From positions 13,329 to 77,328 of the forward strand of contig CAYHHI010000010.1 of the NCBI GenBank assembly GCA_964356335.1: a stretch of 64,000 bases of DNA, read 5' to 3'. The DNA is from CAYHHI01 sp964356335. Lineage in GTDB: Bacteria; Arandabacterota; Arandabacteria; Arandabacterales; Arandabacteraceae. The translations under genes and the position numbers were made by a program. The notes beneath the pieces are model-generated. The model saw only the letters and a program-made list of their open reading frames with translations, searched no databases and had not been told where the DNA came from. This document shows, piece by piece, positions 16,719 through 25,083 of the stretch (positions are counted from its first letter, which is position 1; each line of letters begins with the position of its first letter).

Positions 16719-17660
16719 TCACACCGCCCTTTGACCTTCGCAGCCCGTCCTGGCCTTGCCTCTGAAATCACCGATCTTGCCATAGCCCTTGCTTTCCATG
16801 AACGCCTTCAAGCCGGCAACGATCTTTGACGGTGCGCCGAGATCCCTCAGGATGACGCTCCCCATCTCAAATGCACTTGCGCCGGCCAGCATATATTCGA
16901 TTGCGTCTTCGGGCTCTTCGATTCCGCCAGCCGCGATCACCGGTACTTTCACGGCGTCCGCGACCGTCCACACCAGGAGCACCGACATCGGCCTTATCGC
17001 TCTCCCGCTGTAACCACCCCAGATGCCACCAAGAACAGGCCGCTCGCCATCTATGTCTATCACCATCCCCGGGTAAGTGTTGGCAACGATAAGGGCATCT
17101 GCACCACCTTCGCAGGCTGCAGTGGCAACGTCTTCGATGCCTGCGACCAGAGGCGGGAGCTTGGGTATGACCGGAAGATCCGTTTCGGACCGTACCGCCC
17201 GTAACACGTCTCGCGCTGCATTAGGATCCCGTCCGAAGGCGATGCCTCCTCCTGCAATGTTTGGGCAAGAAATGTTTACCTCGATAGCATCTATCCCTTT
17301 GTGGCCGCCGAGGAGCCCGGCCAGCCGCCTGAACTCATCGACCGCCCGCCCGCCGATACTGACCAGGAGTCTGCAAGGGAGGTGAATCTCGGGAAGCTTC
17401 TCCCGCAAGAAAGCCGCGCAGCCCACATTCTCAAGGCCTATCGAATTCACAATCCCACATGCTACATCAACGATTCTCGGACCAGGATTACCCTCTCTGG
17501 GCTCGAGCGTTATCGTTTTGGTCACCAGCGCTCCGAAAGCGCTGTAATCGATGAGATCACCATGTTCGACACCGTACCCGAAGAGTCCTGACGACCCTAT
17601 AAGCGGAGTCTCGAGCATGAGACTTCCCAGACGAACCTCGAGGTTAGGCATTTGACCCAT
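16719..17660 (-). CDS. pyrD: Dihydroorotate dehydrogenase, catalytic subunit (class 1B)
   Basis: About 313 residues from the ATG at 17660; ATG 17651 and TTG 17684 are alternatives without a better ribosome site. It is an FMN-dependent oxidase of dihydroorotate. Class 1B features: the catalytic Cys in VNISCPN, the KLPP loop, GGIWGGYSGRAIRP, and a pyrK partner gene immediately upstream for NAD+-linked electron transfer. The extra internal residues GGIEEPEDAIEYMLAGA are normal for the family. Confidence 0.94.
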   Translation of the reverse strand: MGQMPNLEVRLGSLMLETPLIGSSGLFGYGVEHGDLIDYSAFGALVTKTITLEPREGNPGPRIVDVACGIVNSIGLENVGCAAFLREKLPEIHLPCRLLVSIGGRAVDEFRRLAGLLGGHKGIDAIEVNISCPNIAGGGIAFGRDPNAARDVLRAVRSETDLPVIPKLPPLVAGIEDVATAACEGGADALIVANTYPGMVIDIDGERPVLGGIWGGYSGRAIRPMSVLLVWTVADAVKVPVIAAGGIEEPEDAIEYMLAGASAFEMGSVILRDLGAPSKIVAGLKAFMESKGYGKIGDFRGKARTGCEGQRAV

Positions 17661-17718
17661 ATTTCTCAGCCCATCACGCGGCAAGCCGCCGAACTTACAA
17701 TCCCGTTCCGCAAACCGT

Positions 17719-18531
17719 TCACGACATCCATCGTTCCCAGTCTATCATCGTAGCGTCAAGGACGGGACCATCTTTACAGACATGTATATATCCGCCGTCC
17801 ATACCAGGCACGGCGCACGAGAGGCAAGCCCCCAGTCCGCACGCCATCATTTCCTCGACGCTGACATCACAAGATATGCCGGTCCCTTGACAGACGGCGT
17901 TGACACGCGCAAGCATCTCCTTCGGCCCACACGCAATAACCTGAACGCGATTGCGCTCGGCAGAGGTCTCCCCCAAAGCCTTGACGAGGCCATCCACAAC
18001 TGTTCCCTTGGTTCCTTTTGACCCGTCCTCAGTGTATGACCTCATATCAACACCCTCTGCAACGAGCCCAACCGGCACCAGAAGCTCCTGATTGGTTCTG
18101 GCACCGATCACGAGAGTCACCATTTCAAGAGCGCCAACGTATTTCTTACAATAGAAAGCGACAGGTGGAAGGCCCGCCCCCCCAGCGAGAGCGATGGTGT
18201 GCGTGAGATTCGCCTTCAGAGTGAATCCGTTCCCGAGGGGACCCAGGACATCATACTCGCCCTCCGTCATCCTCGACATCAGGGAGGTCGCCCTGCCCAC
18301 CACCTTGTAGACGATTTCGACAATTGAATCACCATCCGACGAATAGATCGAGAACGGCCGCCTGAGATAAGGCCAGTCCGCCACGAGACCCTTCAGGAGC
18401 ATGAATTGGCCGGGCACGCAGGCCTCTGCAATCCGTGGCGCTTCAAGTCTCAAGAGGTAGAAACCATCTCTCAGGAGTTCATTGTCGAGGATTCTGGATC
18501 GCGAAGAAGATATGCGTGAAGAAGATATCAT
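17719..18531 (-). CDS. pyrK: Dihydroorotate dehydrogenase electron-transfer subunit
   Basis: 270 residues. It carries FAD and a [2Fe-2S] cluster that pass electrons from PyrD to NAD+. A ferredoxin-reductase-like FAD domain (RRPFSIYS) is followed by an NAD domain (GGAGLPPV). The C-terminal cluster ligands are in MACGLGACLSCAV and HVCKDGPV. The ATG overlaps the stop of the upstream TPR lipoprotein gene (ATGA), so its translation is tied to that odd neighbour. Confidence 0.94.
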   Translation of the reverse strand: MISSSRISSSRSRILDNELLRDGFYLLRLEAPRIAEACVPGQFMLLKGLVADWPYLRRPFSIYSSDGDSIVEIVYKVVGRATSLMSRMTEGEYDVLGPLGNGFTLKANLTHTIALAGGAGLPPVAFYCKKYVGALEMVTLVIGARTNQELLVPVGLVAEGVDMRSYTEDGSKGTKGTVVDGLVKALGETSAERNRVQVIACGPKEMLARVNAVCQGTGISCDVSVEEMMACGLGACLSCAVPGMDGGYIHVCKDGPVLDATMIDWERWMS

Positions 18532-20327
18532 TGGTCGCCCCGGCCGGATCCAGGTGAACCAGCAGTGTCCCGGGGGGACCCCGTAGTGTCTCCACGTGCC
18601 CGGGTCGGGGTGGTCTCCTGGGGAGATCTTGTCGTGTCCCAGGGCGCCCCAGTGGTGTCCCAGGGTGAACGCAAGACATCACGACTTTCACCCAGAGTAT
18701 CACCTGATGCACCTGTCGAATCGGGAGGCTCGACAGTACGACTGACACCGAGGCTTTCCTGCGGAGCCGGTCTACGATGAGGGGGCCTTCGACTGAGAGT
18801 TGTGTCTTGGCCGGGCACTGATGTCGGTGGCGCCGGCAGTGATCCTTCCTGACTTCCGATTGGTGCCACACCGGGCGCCATCTGCCTACCCGATACAGTA
18901 TCCGGAACCGCAAGCGTCTCGGCAGGTGCGACGGGCAAATCAACGGGCGGAAGAGCGAGCCGGGCGCGCGCCATATTGGCATAGACCGTGTTCGGAAACG
19001 AATCTATCACTGTCCAGTAGTACCGCCTGGCGAGCGTATCTCCATCTGCCTCGAGCAGAGATCCGAGTCGAAGCATAGAGCGCGCAGTAAACGGATTCAT
19101 GGGCAAGCTATCGCTCAAGACCCGCAGCTGCTCTTCGGCTTTGGTGGCCAGTCCCAAATCCATAAGGTAGGCCTCTGCCAACAGAAACCTGTTCATGGCC
19201 TGGCTGTTCACGGCCTGCGCCGTTGAGTCCGAGAGCGCCTGTTCGTACTTGGTCACGGCCTTGAGGGCGGTCGCCCGTGTGGAAGCGAGTTTGCCGAACT
19301 CCGAGGATGCCTTCGCAGCCTCATCATATGACGTCACAGCCTTCGCGAAATCGCCTACCTCCTTCTCATAGACGAGACCGATTCGGTACGCGGCCTCGCC
19401 TCCAAGAGTTGTCTTTGCGAGGCTATCGGCCGCACTCAGCGCCACGATCGCTCCCTCAAAATCGCCCTTGCCATCCAGAGTGATCGCAGTCTCAATATCT
19501 GCCCTGGCTCTTATGCTATCCACGAAGGCCTTCCCGGAAAGCCGCTTGAAGATCTCGAGGGCCTTATCACGCTGGTCGAGTTTCCTGTAAGCTCTTCCCA
19601 ACTTCATTGCTGCCATCGCCCCTGTCAGATCATCCTTCTTGGCAAGAGGCTCAAGAACGGCCAGTGCCTCACCCTGCCTGTCCATCTTTATGAGGCATTC
19701 CCCGAGAGCGAGCGTCACATCAGCAATCTTCTGCCCGTTCGGGAATTGCCTGACATATGTCTGAAAATAGCCAGTGGCCTTTTCGCAGTCCGAGTTCTTC
19801 TGGCAGATCCTGCCCGATAGAAAAATCACGCGCTCCTGCCACTTCTTCTTTCTTATCTCACCTGACACACCCTCAAGCGAAATCAAAGCTTCGTGCGCCG
19901 AGCCATCGAGGACCTGAGTGTATGCCTTCATGTATCTTGCCTCGTCGGCCAACTCACTGGAGGGATAGAATTTGAGAAGCTCCTCGTATTTTCTCGTGGC
20001 ATTGGCGTACTCGCCCTTCAGGACGAAGCAGTTGCCCATGAGCACAAGAGCATCGTCCACCAACTTGCTCTTTGAGTAAAGCAGGAGGATCTTGCCACAC
20101 CGTTTCGTGCACGACTCGATGTTCCTCAGATTGTCGCCTGTGGGCTTCTGCTGCGCGTATGGATCCCAGAACTCGGCGTAAACAGTTTTCGATGTCGCCT
20201 TCTCATACTCCTGCTGGGCCATCCAGTAGATGTTGAAATAAGCACACGAGCCCAGAAGAGCCGCCACGACAGCAGCACTGCACAATCCAAGTCGGCCGAG
20301 CCGGCTTCCCCCGCGCTTCTTCGTCAA
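18528..20327 (-). CDS. TPR-repeat lipoprotein inside the pyr operon
   Basis: 599 residues. The start is a TTG at 20327, chosen because it overlaps the upstream stop (TTGA) and has AGGAG eight bases before it; the longer open frame to 20456 is antisense-like padding. A signal ends in a lipobox (LLGSC) followed by AYFNIYW, a form common in TPR lipoproteins of FCB-group bacteria. Some ten tetratricopeptide repeats follow (about residues 60-470), ending in a disordered Pro/Thr/Asp/Ser tail (about 490-599) made of DTTGxP-like units. A role in outer-membrane assembly or as a scaffold is plausible by analogy with BamD/Tol-Pal-type TPR proteins. Nothing links it to pyrimidines beyond its position. 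Confidence 0.8.
   Translation of the reverse strand: MTKKRGGSRLGRLGLCSAAVVAALLGSCAYFNIYWMAQQEYEKATSKTVYAEFWDPYAQQKPTGDNLRNIESCTKRCGKILLLYSKSKLVDDALVLMGNCFVLKGEYANATRKYEELLKFYPSSELADEARYMKAYTQVLDGSAHEALISLEGVSGEIRKKKWQERVIFLSGRICQKNSDCEKATGYFQTYVRQFPNGQKIADVTLALGECLIKMDRQGEALAVLEPLAKKDDLTGAMAAMKLGRAYRKLDQRDKALEIFKRLSGKAFVDSIRARADIETAITLDGKGDFEGAIVALSAADSLAKTTLGGEAAYRIGLVYEKEVGDFAKAVTSYDEAAKASSEFGKLASTRATALKAVTKYEQALSDSTAQAVNSQAMNRFLLAEAYLMDLGLATKAEEQLRVLSDSLPMNPFTARSMLRLGSLLEADGDTLARRYYWTVIDSFPNTVYANMARARLALPPVDLPVAPAETLAVPDTVSGRQMAPGVAPIGSQEGSLPAPPTSVPGQDTTLSRRPPHRRPAPQESLGVSRTVEPPDSTGASGDTLGESRDVLRSPWDTTGAPWDTTRSPQETTPTRARGDTTGSPRDTAGSPGSGRGDQ
18541..18670. repeat. GC-rich imperfect minisatellite in the TPR lipoprotein tail
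   Basis: Degenerate units around GTGTCCCAGGGCGCCCCAG recur across this stretch. They encode Asp-Thr-Thr-Gly/Arg-x-Pro-like units of the C-terminal tail. Copies are imperfect and in frame, as expected from slippage-driven expansion of a disordered segment. Confidence 0.5.
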
Positions 20328-20977
20328 AATCCAAGCTCCTGATTGACCAGAATAACCGTCATTCTTCCCGGCGTTCGCTGCTTCTCTATGATCAGGGTGA
20401 GATTGCAGATCCTGTCGGGTGAAGCACAATCGCTGCATTCGCCTGTCTTCGCGCACGGCGTCGCTGCGCCGAACCGCCTGGCATTCATGGGCGCGGCGAC
20501 ATTCTTGATGCGCTCGACAGCGGCAGCGACGTCCCTGACGATCTTGTTCCTGCCCGCAACGATAATCACCTTCCCGGGGCCGAATGAGAAACCTGCGAGC
20601 CTGTTGCCGAGGCCGTCAATGTTGACGATCTTCCCATCTTCGGTGATGGCGTTCGAGCCCGCAATGAAATATTCCGCCTGCGTACCACCCCTCCTTGCCT
20701 TGAGCGCTGCTTCCTTGCTGAGCCCGGCGTCATATTGATCGATCAGCCTGTAGGCTCCGCTCCGCAAGGCCTCGAGAAGCCCGATCTCGACCATGGTTCT
20801 CGAGCCACCGAGCCCGACACTTGCCCGCTTCCGTATCAAAGTCAGGGCTTTCTGACGCGCCTCCTCAGCCGTTTCAGCGATAATGACTTTGATGCCATTC
20901 CCGCTGAGCGCCCGGCTCACTTTCTTCATCTTGACCCGCCAGTACCAGTCTCTCTCATTCATGTGCGTCTTTCTCAT
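20324..20977 (-). CDS. LUD-domain protein (LutC/YkgG-like)
   Basis: 217 residues. It belongs to the LUD (lactate utilisation) superfamily, seen as ASVGLGGSRTMVEIGLLEAL, YFIAGSNAITEDGKIVNIDG and GFSFGPGKVIIVAGRNKIV. It also carries the CAKTGECSDC plus C cluster found in the stand-alone DUF1121-type members. No LutA or LutB gene is nearby, so lactate oxidation cannot be claimed. It sits between pyrC and the TPR lipoprotein, overlapping the latter by four bases. Confidence 0.78.
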   Translation of the reverse strand: MRKTHMNERDWYWRVKMKKVSRALSGNGIKVIIAETAEEARQKALTLIRKRASVGLGGSRTMVEIGLLEALRSGAYRLIDQYDAGLSKEAALKARRGGTQAEYFIAGSNAITEDGKIVNIDGLGNRLAGFSFGPGKVIIVAGRNKIVRDVAAAVERIKNVAAPMNARRFGAATPCAKTGECSDCASPDRICNLTLIIEKQRTPGRMTVILVNQELGF

Positions 20978-21124
20978 TCAGATCCCCCGTCGCTTCTCTC
21001 ATATCTCCCATGTTTTCTCCCCGGCCCAACCTCCACCCCTCATTCTCCGGCCATCTCGCCCCTTCTGCGCCCCGTCTTCTCGCCCACCCTGCCATCCACC
21101 CATCCCCACCATCTTATCATCCCA
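20978..21124. other. Pyrimidine-rich spacer inside the pyr operon
   Basis: 147 bases between pyrC and the LUD gene. The plus strand is strongly C/T-rich (the transcript is purine-rich). No gene, hairpin or terminator is seen, so read-through from pyrC to the LUD gene remains likely. Confidence 0.4.
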
Positions 21125-22414
21125 CTATACAATCATCTCCCCGTCTCGCATAAGGATTCTGCCGCCTATTATGACAGTAACCGCCTTTCCCTTTAGGTGC
21201 CAGCCCGAAAATGGCGTGTTGTGCGACTTGGAGAGGAACCGGGTTTCGTCAACCACCCATTCCTTATCAGGATCAAGGAGGCTCACGTCTGCCGGCGAAC
21301 CCTCTTTGAGTGTCCCCGAGGGAAGCCCGAGGATTCCGGCCGGGTTGGTGCTCATCAACTTTATCACATCGACAAGCGTGATTATCCGCTGGTGATAAAG
21401 CCCGGTGAGCGTGAGCCCGAGCGATGTCTCAAGTCCTATTATGCCGAAGGGAGCAAGATCGAACTCCTGGTCTTTCTCTTCGATAGCGTGCGGGGCATGA
21501 TCGGAAGCGATGGCATCAACCAGCCCGGCCCTCAAGGCATGCCTGAGAGCACTGACATCTTTCTCAGCCCTGAGAGGCGGTTTCATCTTGGTGTTCGTAT
21601 CGTAGGTCTTCACCGCTTCATCGGTAAGCGTGAAGTGGTGAGGCGTCACCTCACATGTGACATTGACACCGAGCTTCTTTGCCTCGCATATCAATTGAAG
21701 GCTGCGCGCGGTTGAGACATGGGCGATGTGAAGCCGCGCGGAAGTAAGCCGTGCAAGCGATATGTCCCGTGCGACTGCGACCTCCTCACTCTCATTGGGT
21801 ATTCCCTTGAGTCCGAGAAGCGTCGAAACCCTGCCCTCGTTCATGACGCCGCCGCGAGCGAGCGCCAGGTCCTCGCTGTGCGATATCAAGGGTTTCCCAA
21901 ACATGCTCGTATACTCGAGGGCTCTCCTCATAAGAGACGAGTCGCCTACGGGCATTCCATCATCGGATACGCCGACGGCGCCAACCCTGAGCGCAGAACC
22001 GATCTCCGCAAGCAACTCGCCCTTGAGGCCTTGGGTCACGGCGGCGACAGGATAGACTCTCGCGAGATTCGCCTCGCGGGCCCTGGAGAGCACAAACTCC
22101 ACGCCCTCCTCGCCTTCGATTGGCGGGTCGGTGTTGGGCATGCATGCAACAGAGGTGAAGCCTCCGGCCACAGCAGCTCGTCCACCTGTCTCGATCGTCT
22201 CCTCATCTTCTCTTCCGGGCTCGCGCAGATGCACATGCATGTCGATGAGACCCGGACATACGACAAGCCCCTTGGCCTCGATAAGGGTCGCATCGCTTGC
22301 CCCAAGCGACTCTCCGACCTCGGCGACTTTCCCGCCGTCGAGTAAGACATCCAAGACACCATCAATGTCCTGGGAAGGATCTATGACTCTTCCACCTTTA
22401 ATGAGAGTCTTCAC
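21125..22414 (-). CDS. pyrC: Dihydroorotase (type I)
   Basis: 429 residues. It cyclises carbamoyl aspartate to dihydroorotate. An amidohydrolase fold with zinc ligands DMHVHLREPG (His60, His62), then SHSEDLAL, HIAHVST and the catalytic Asp in ASDHAPH. The length and the GxRVIDP N-terminus fit the long type I enzyme, which often associates with aspartate carbamoyltransferase. It overlaps pyrB by 17 bases. Confidence 0.95.
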   Translation of the reverse strand: MKTLIKGGRVIDPSQDIDGVLDVLLDGGKVAEVGESLGASDATLIEAKGLVVCPGLIDMHVHLREPGREDEETIETGGRAAVAGGFTSVACMPNTDPPIEGEEGVEFVLSRAREANLARVYPVAAVTQGLKGELLAEIGSALRVGAVGVSDDGMPVGDSSLMRRALEYTSMFGKPLISHSEDLALARGGVMNEGRVSTLLGLKGIPNESEEVAVARDISLARLTSARLHIAHVSTARSLQLICEAKKLGVNVTCEVTPHHFTLTDEAVKTYDTNTKMKPPLRAEKDVSALRHALRAGLVDAIASDHAPHAIEEKDQEFDLAPFGIIGLETSLGLTLTGLYHQRIITLVDVIKLMSTNPAGILGLPSGTLKEGSPADVSLLDPDKEWVVDETRFLSKSHNTPFSGWHLKGKAVTVIIGGRILMRDGEMIV

Positions 22415-23339
22415 GTGTCAGCTCTCCTCCACTCAAGAGGTAAAGCACAGCCATTCTCACTGCAAGACCGTACTTAACCTGGTCAAGAATCACCGAATTG
22501 GGACCATCAGCGACTTCAGGGGTGATCTCCACGCCTCTGTTGAGCGGCCCTGGATGCATCACGATTACATCCTTCCTGGCACGTCTCATCTTCTTTGAAT
22601 CGACCCCGAAGAGCTCCGAATACTCGCGCAGGCTCGGGAAGAAGCACTGGGTAAGCCGCTCGGTTTGGATTCTCAAAACCATGAGGACATCCAAGGCGGG
22701 AATGATCTCTTCGAGATTGTAGGAGACCTCGACGCCCGTTGCCTCGATTCCCGGCGGCATCAGGGTGGCAGGCCCACAGAGCGTGACCCTGGCACCGAGC
22801 TTGGTGAACCCCCATATGTTCGACCTCGCCACTCGGCTATGGAGGATGTCGCCCACAATTCCGACACTGAGGCCGTCAAGCCCGCCGATTTTCTGCTTCG
22901 CGGTGAAGAGATCAAGCAATCCCTGGGTTGGATGTTCATGGGCGCCGTCGCCGGCATTGATGACGGGGCAGTCAAGCACGCTGGCGAGGAAACGGGGAGC
23001 GCCCGAGGCACTGTGCCGCACCACGAGCATGTCGATGCCCATGGCTTCGATGGTCCTGGCCGTGTCTTTCAGGGTCTCACCTTTGACCGCGCTCGATGTC
23101 GAAGCTGCGATGTTCACAGTATCTGCGCTCAAACGCTTCTCAGCAAGCTCAAAGGAGGTTCTGGTCCGCGTCGAAGGCTCGAAGAAGAGATTGACGACGG
23201 TGAGACCTCTTAAGACCGGCACCTTCTTGATTGGCCGCTCCGAGATCTCCACGAAGGACTCCGTTGTCTGGAGAATGAACTCGATCTCTTCCCGCGTGAG
23301 ATCCTCGAGTCCAAGAAGATCACTCTTTTCAAATTTCAT
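22398..23339 (-). CDS. pyrB: Aspartate carbamoyltransferase catalytic subunit
   Basis: 313 residues. It makes carbamoyl aspartate. The carbamoyl-phosphate site STRTRTSF is at 56-63, with HPTQGLLDL and HPGPLNRGVEI later in the chain. No pyrI regulatory subunit is present, which fits a PyrR-controlled operon and possibly a complex with type I PyrC. It overlaps pyrR by 11 bases and pyrC by 17. Confidence 0.96.
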   Translation of the reverse strand: MKFEKSDLLGLEDLTREEIEFILQTTESFVEISERPIKKVPVLRGLTVVNLFFEPSTRTRTSFELAEKRLSADTVNIAASTSSAVKGETLKDTARTIEAMGIDMLVVRHSASGAPRFLASVLDCPVINAGDGAHEHPTQGLLDLFTAKQKIGGLDGLSVGIVGDILHSRVARSNIWGFTKLGARVTLCGPATLMPPGIEATGVEVSYNLEEIIPALDVLMVLRIQTERLTQCFFPSLREYSELFGVDSKKMRRARKDVIVMHPGPLNRGVEITPEVADGPNSVILDQVKYGLAVRMAVLYLLSGGELTREDSH

Positions 23340-23883
23340 TCGCCATCTCCTGGACGCTTACTGCGTCCTCACCATCCTCTTCCCGAAGTTTTACCGAGAT
23401 GGTCTCTCTTGCAGAGGTCGGGACGTTCTTTCCGACATAGTCTGGGCGGATGGGAAGCTCCCGGTGGCCTCTGTTTATGAGAACTGCAAGATGGATTGCT
23501 TTCGGCCTGCCGAAGTCCATGATCTCGTCCATCGCCGCACGTATCGTTCTACCGGTGAAGAGCACGTCATCCACCAACACCACCACCTTATCCTCCACGT
23601 TCTCCGAAATCTGAGTCTTCCCGACCACCGGCTGCTTGGCAACCAGCTGGAGGTCGTCCCGGTAAAGGGTGATGTCAAGGATACCGACGGGAACCTGCGT
23701 GCCCTCAATCCCTCCCATCGCTTCGGCGATCCTCCTCGCCAGAGGCGCGCCGCGAGTTCTGATGCCCACCAGGATCAGCTCCTTGCTCCCCCGGTTCTTT
23801 TCAAGTATTTCGTGGGCTATGCGCGTTATGGCTCGTGCAACGTCATCAGCATCCATTATCTGGGCTTTATCTCGGAATACCAT
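23329..23883 (-). CDS. pyrR: Pyr operon regulator / uracil phosphoribosyltransferase PyrR
   Basis: 184 residues. It is an RNA-binding attenuation protein that senses UMP against PRPP and often has uracil phosphoribosyltransferase activity. The PRPP loop VVLVDDVLFTGRTIRAAMDE and the C-terminal RPDYVGKNVPTS segment are diagnostic. The ATG follows GAGGAGGGG (23887-23895). It is the first full gene of the operon, directly after the attenuator; the leader ORF ends inside its fifth and sixth codons, so translation may be coupled. Confidence 0.95.
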   Translation of the reverse strand: MVFRDKAQIMDADDVARAITRIAHEILEKNRGSKELILVGIRTRGAPLARRIAEAMGGIEGTQVPVGILDITLYRDDLQLVAKQPVVGKTQISENVEDKVVVLVDDVLFTGRTIRAAMDEIMDFGRPKAIHLAVLINRGHRELPIRPDYVGKNVPTSARETISVKLREEDGEDAVSVQEMANEI

Positions 23884-23977
23884 GGGCCCCTCCTCGGGAA
23901 GCGTGGATTCGAACTGCGGGCAACGGGCAAAAAAACGCCAGCGGGGCGCTGGCTCTAACGTTTTCAGGTTGGCTCAT
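23867..23977 (-). CDS. Short leader ORF in the pyr attenuator
   Basis: 36 codons from an ATG at 23977 preceded by AAGGAGG (23982-23988) with a 4-base gap. The predicted peptide begins MSQPENVRASAPLAFF and has no known domain. The reading frame runs through both arms of the terminator (23937-23953) and its T-run, then past the pyrR start, stopping with TAA at 23867-23869. Its Shine-Dalgarno lies in the lower stem of the PyrR-type hairpin. I infer a regulatory leader peptide whose translation would stop the terminator from forming; expression is not proven. Confidence 0.5.
   Translation of the reverse strand: MSQPENVRASAPLAFFCPLPAVRIHASRGGAHGIPR
23929..23953 (-). terminator. Pyr operon attenuator (intrinsic terminator)
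   Basis: On the minus strand: GCCAGCG (23953-23947), loop CCC, CGCTGGC (23943-23937), one G, then seven T (23935-23929). A perfect 7-bp GC-rich stem with a T-run, placed 46-70 bases before the pyrR start, is the classical position of a PyrR-controlled attenuator. Confidence 0.85.
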
Positions 23978-23982
23978 CTTTC

Positions 23983-24017
23983 CTCCTTACTAGTCTCGCT
24001 GAACTAGTTTAAAGGAG
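23983..24017 (-). promoter_or_regulatory. PyrR-binding-type RNA hairpin
   Basis: On the minus strand, ACTAGT (24008-24003) pairs with ACTAGT (23994-23989) around the loop TCAGCGAG. The loop fits the conserved CNGNGAG core of PyrR anti-antiterminator hairpins. A lower stem CTCCT (24017-24013) with AGGAG (23987-23983) extends it across an asymmetric internal loop (TTAA against A). The right arm of that lower stem is the ribosome site of the leader ORF, so PyrR binding could hide it. Confidence 0.65.
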
Positions 24018-24028
24018 ACCTTCCGCAC

Positions 24029-24055
24029 TTTATAACCGGGCGATTCCTATTGCAA
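24029..24055 (-). promoter_or_regulatory. Candidate pyr operon promoter
   Basis: TTGCAA (24055-24050) and TATAAA (24034-24029) on the minus strand, 15 bases apart, slightly short. The position just before the PyrR hairpin fits a start near 24022. Downstream of ecfA2 (24056-24222) nothing else is recognised. Confidence 0.4.
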
Positions 24056-24222
24056 GCTAAATCTGCGGGTCTTTCATGGAGATCTCCTTAGGCGCATACC
24101 GTTGGCACCGGGAAACGCGTCGGGATCTCGATCGAGGATCCCCGCCGGGGGACCTGGTTGAGAAAACTCGCACTGAACCTCACGCGACGATACCCCGAAA
24201 TCTGATAGATGACGCTTACGGA

Positions 24223-25083
24223 CTAACAAGGTTGTCTGAGACCCAACGCGCGGATCACTGCCTCGGCCACATCCTCGATGCACCGCGGTGTTGCCTCGAT
24301 GGTATAGCCGCTTGATCTAAGTTTGTGAAGAGTGAGAATGAACTCGGGAAGAATGGTATAACCGAGATTCTCTGTAGAAGCGCGTGATTCGCTCGGGCTG
24401 GGAAGTTCGCTTGAACTCAGGAAGATCTCTGGAGGCACCGGCCCTTCGAGGCTGCCATCTCTCATCAATGACACCGCATCGCCTAACTCGGCGATAAGGT
24501 CCGCCTCGTGAGTAAGCACCAGTGTGGTCACCCCCTCGTCTTTTAGCCTGAGGATCGTTCCCACCAGGTTCTTTCGGCCATGCCAATCCAGGCCCGCGAG
24601 CGGTTCATCAAGGATGAGATACTGTGGCTTCAGAGCGATCACGCTCGCCAGGGCAACTTTTCTCCGCTCCCCGAAACTGATTTCCCCGGGATCTCTTGGG
24701 AGCAGAGTCCTGGGGAGTCCCACACAGTCAATCGCCCACTCACGCCGCTCCGCCATCTCACCGGGCGTGAAGCCAAAGTTCTTGAGACCGTATTCGATCT
24801 CCCTCTCAACAGTGGTCTCGAATATCTGGACCTCAGGAAACTGAAAGGCGAGCTGAAGCCTGGAGCGCTCAAAGCGGTCCGACGCTGGATCGCAACCATC
24901 GACCGTGACGCTTCCTCGATCGGGCTTGAGAAGCCCTGCAAGCATAAGAGCAAGGGTCGTCTTGCCGGAGCCGGTCGCTCCGAGAACCAGGTGGATCAAG
25001 CCTTCATCGAAGCCCGCATCTGCACCCCGGATAACCACCTGGCCAGAATATGAGAAATCCATATCGCGAACGACTATTGGCAC
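24223..25083 (-). CDS. ecfA2: Energy-coupling factor ATP-binding protein (EcfA2-like)
   Basis: 286 residues. ABC ATPase of an ECF-type vitamin or metal importer. Walker A GATGSGKTT, Q-loop FQFPEVQIFE (EcfA-type), signature replaced by ISFGERRKVA, Walker B LILDEPLAGLD, and switch His in LTHEADL. It overlaps ecfA1 by 10 bases, giving the usual heterodimer. No EcfT transmembrane subunit or S component follows; the next genes are the divergent-purpose pyr operon. Which of the pair is A1 or A2 is inferred from order. Confidence 0.85.
   Translation of the reverse strand: MPIVVRDMDFSYSGQVVIRGADAGFDEGLIHLVLGATGSGKTTLALMLAGLLKPDRGSVTVDGCDPASDRFERSRLQLAFQFPEVQIFETTVEREIEYGLKNFGFTPGEMAERREWAIDCVGLPRTLLPRDPGEISFGERRKVALASVIALKPQYLILDEPLAGLDWHGRKNLVGTILRLKDEGVTTLVLTHEADLIAELGDAVSLMRDGSLEGPVPPEIFLSSSELPSPSESRASTENLGYTILPEFILTLHKLRSSGYTIEATPRCIEDVAEAVIRALGLRQPC

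Noticed and set aside
23890..23930. T-arm-like stretch (GTTCGAATCC) suggesting a tRNA
   Set aside because: The bases flanking the loop do not pair (CGCAG against CCACG), there is no anticodon arm or acceptor stem, and the stretch lies within the leader ORF before pyrR.
22765..23958. 397-residue plus-strand open frame
   Set aside because: It is antisense to pyrB and pyrR, has no recognisable domain, and the opposite strand encodes conserved enzymes.
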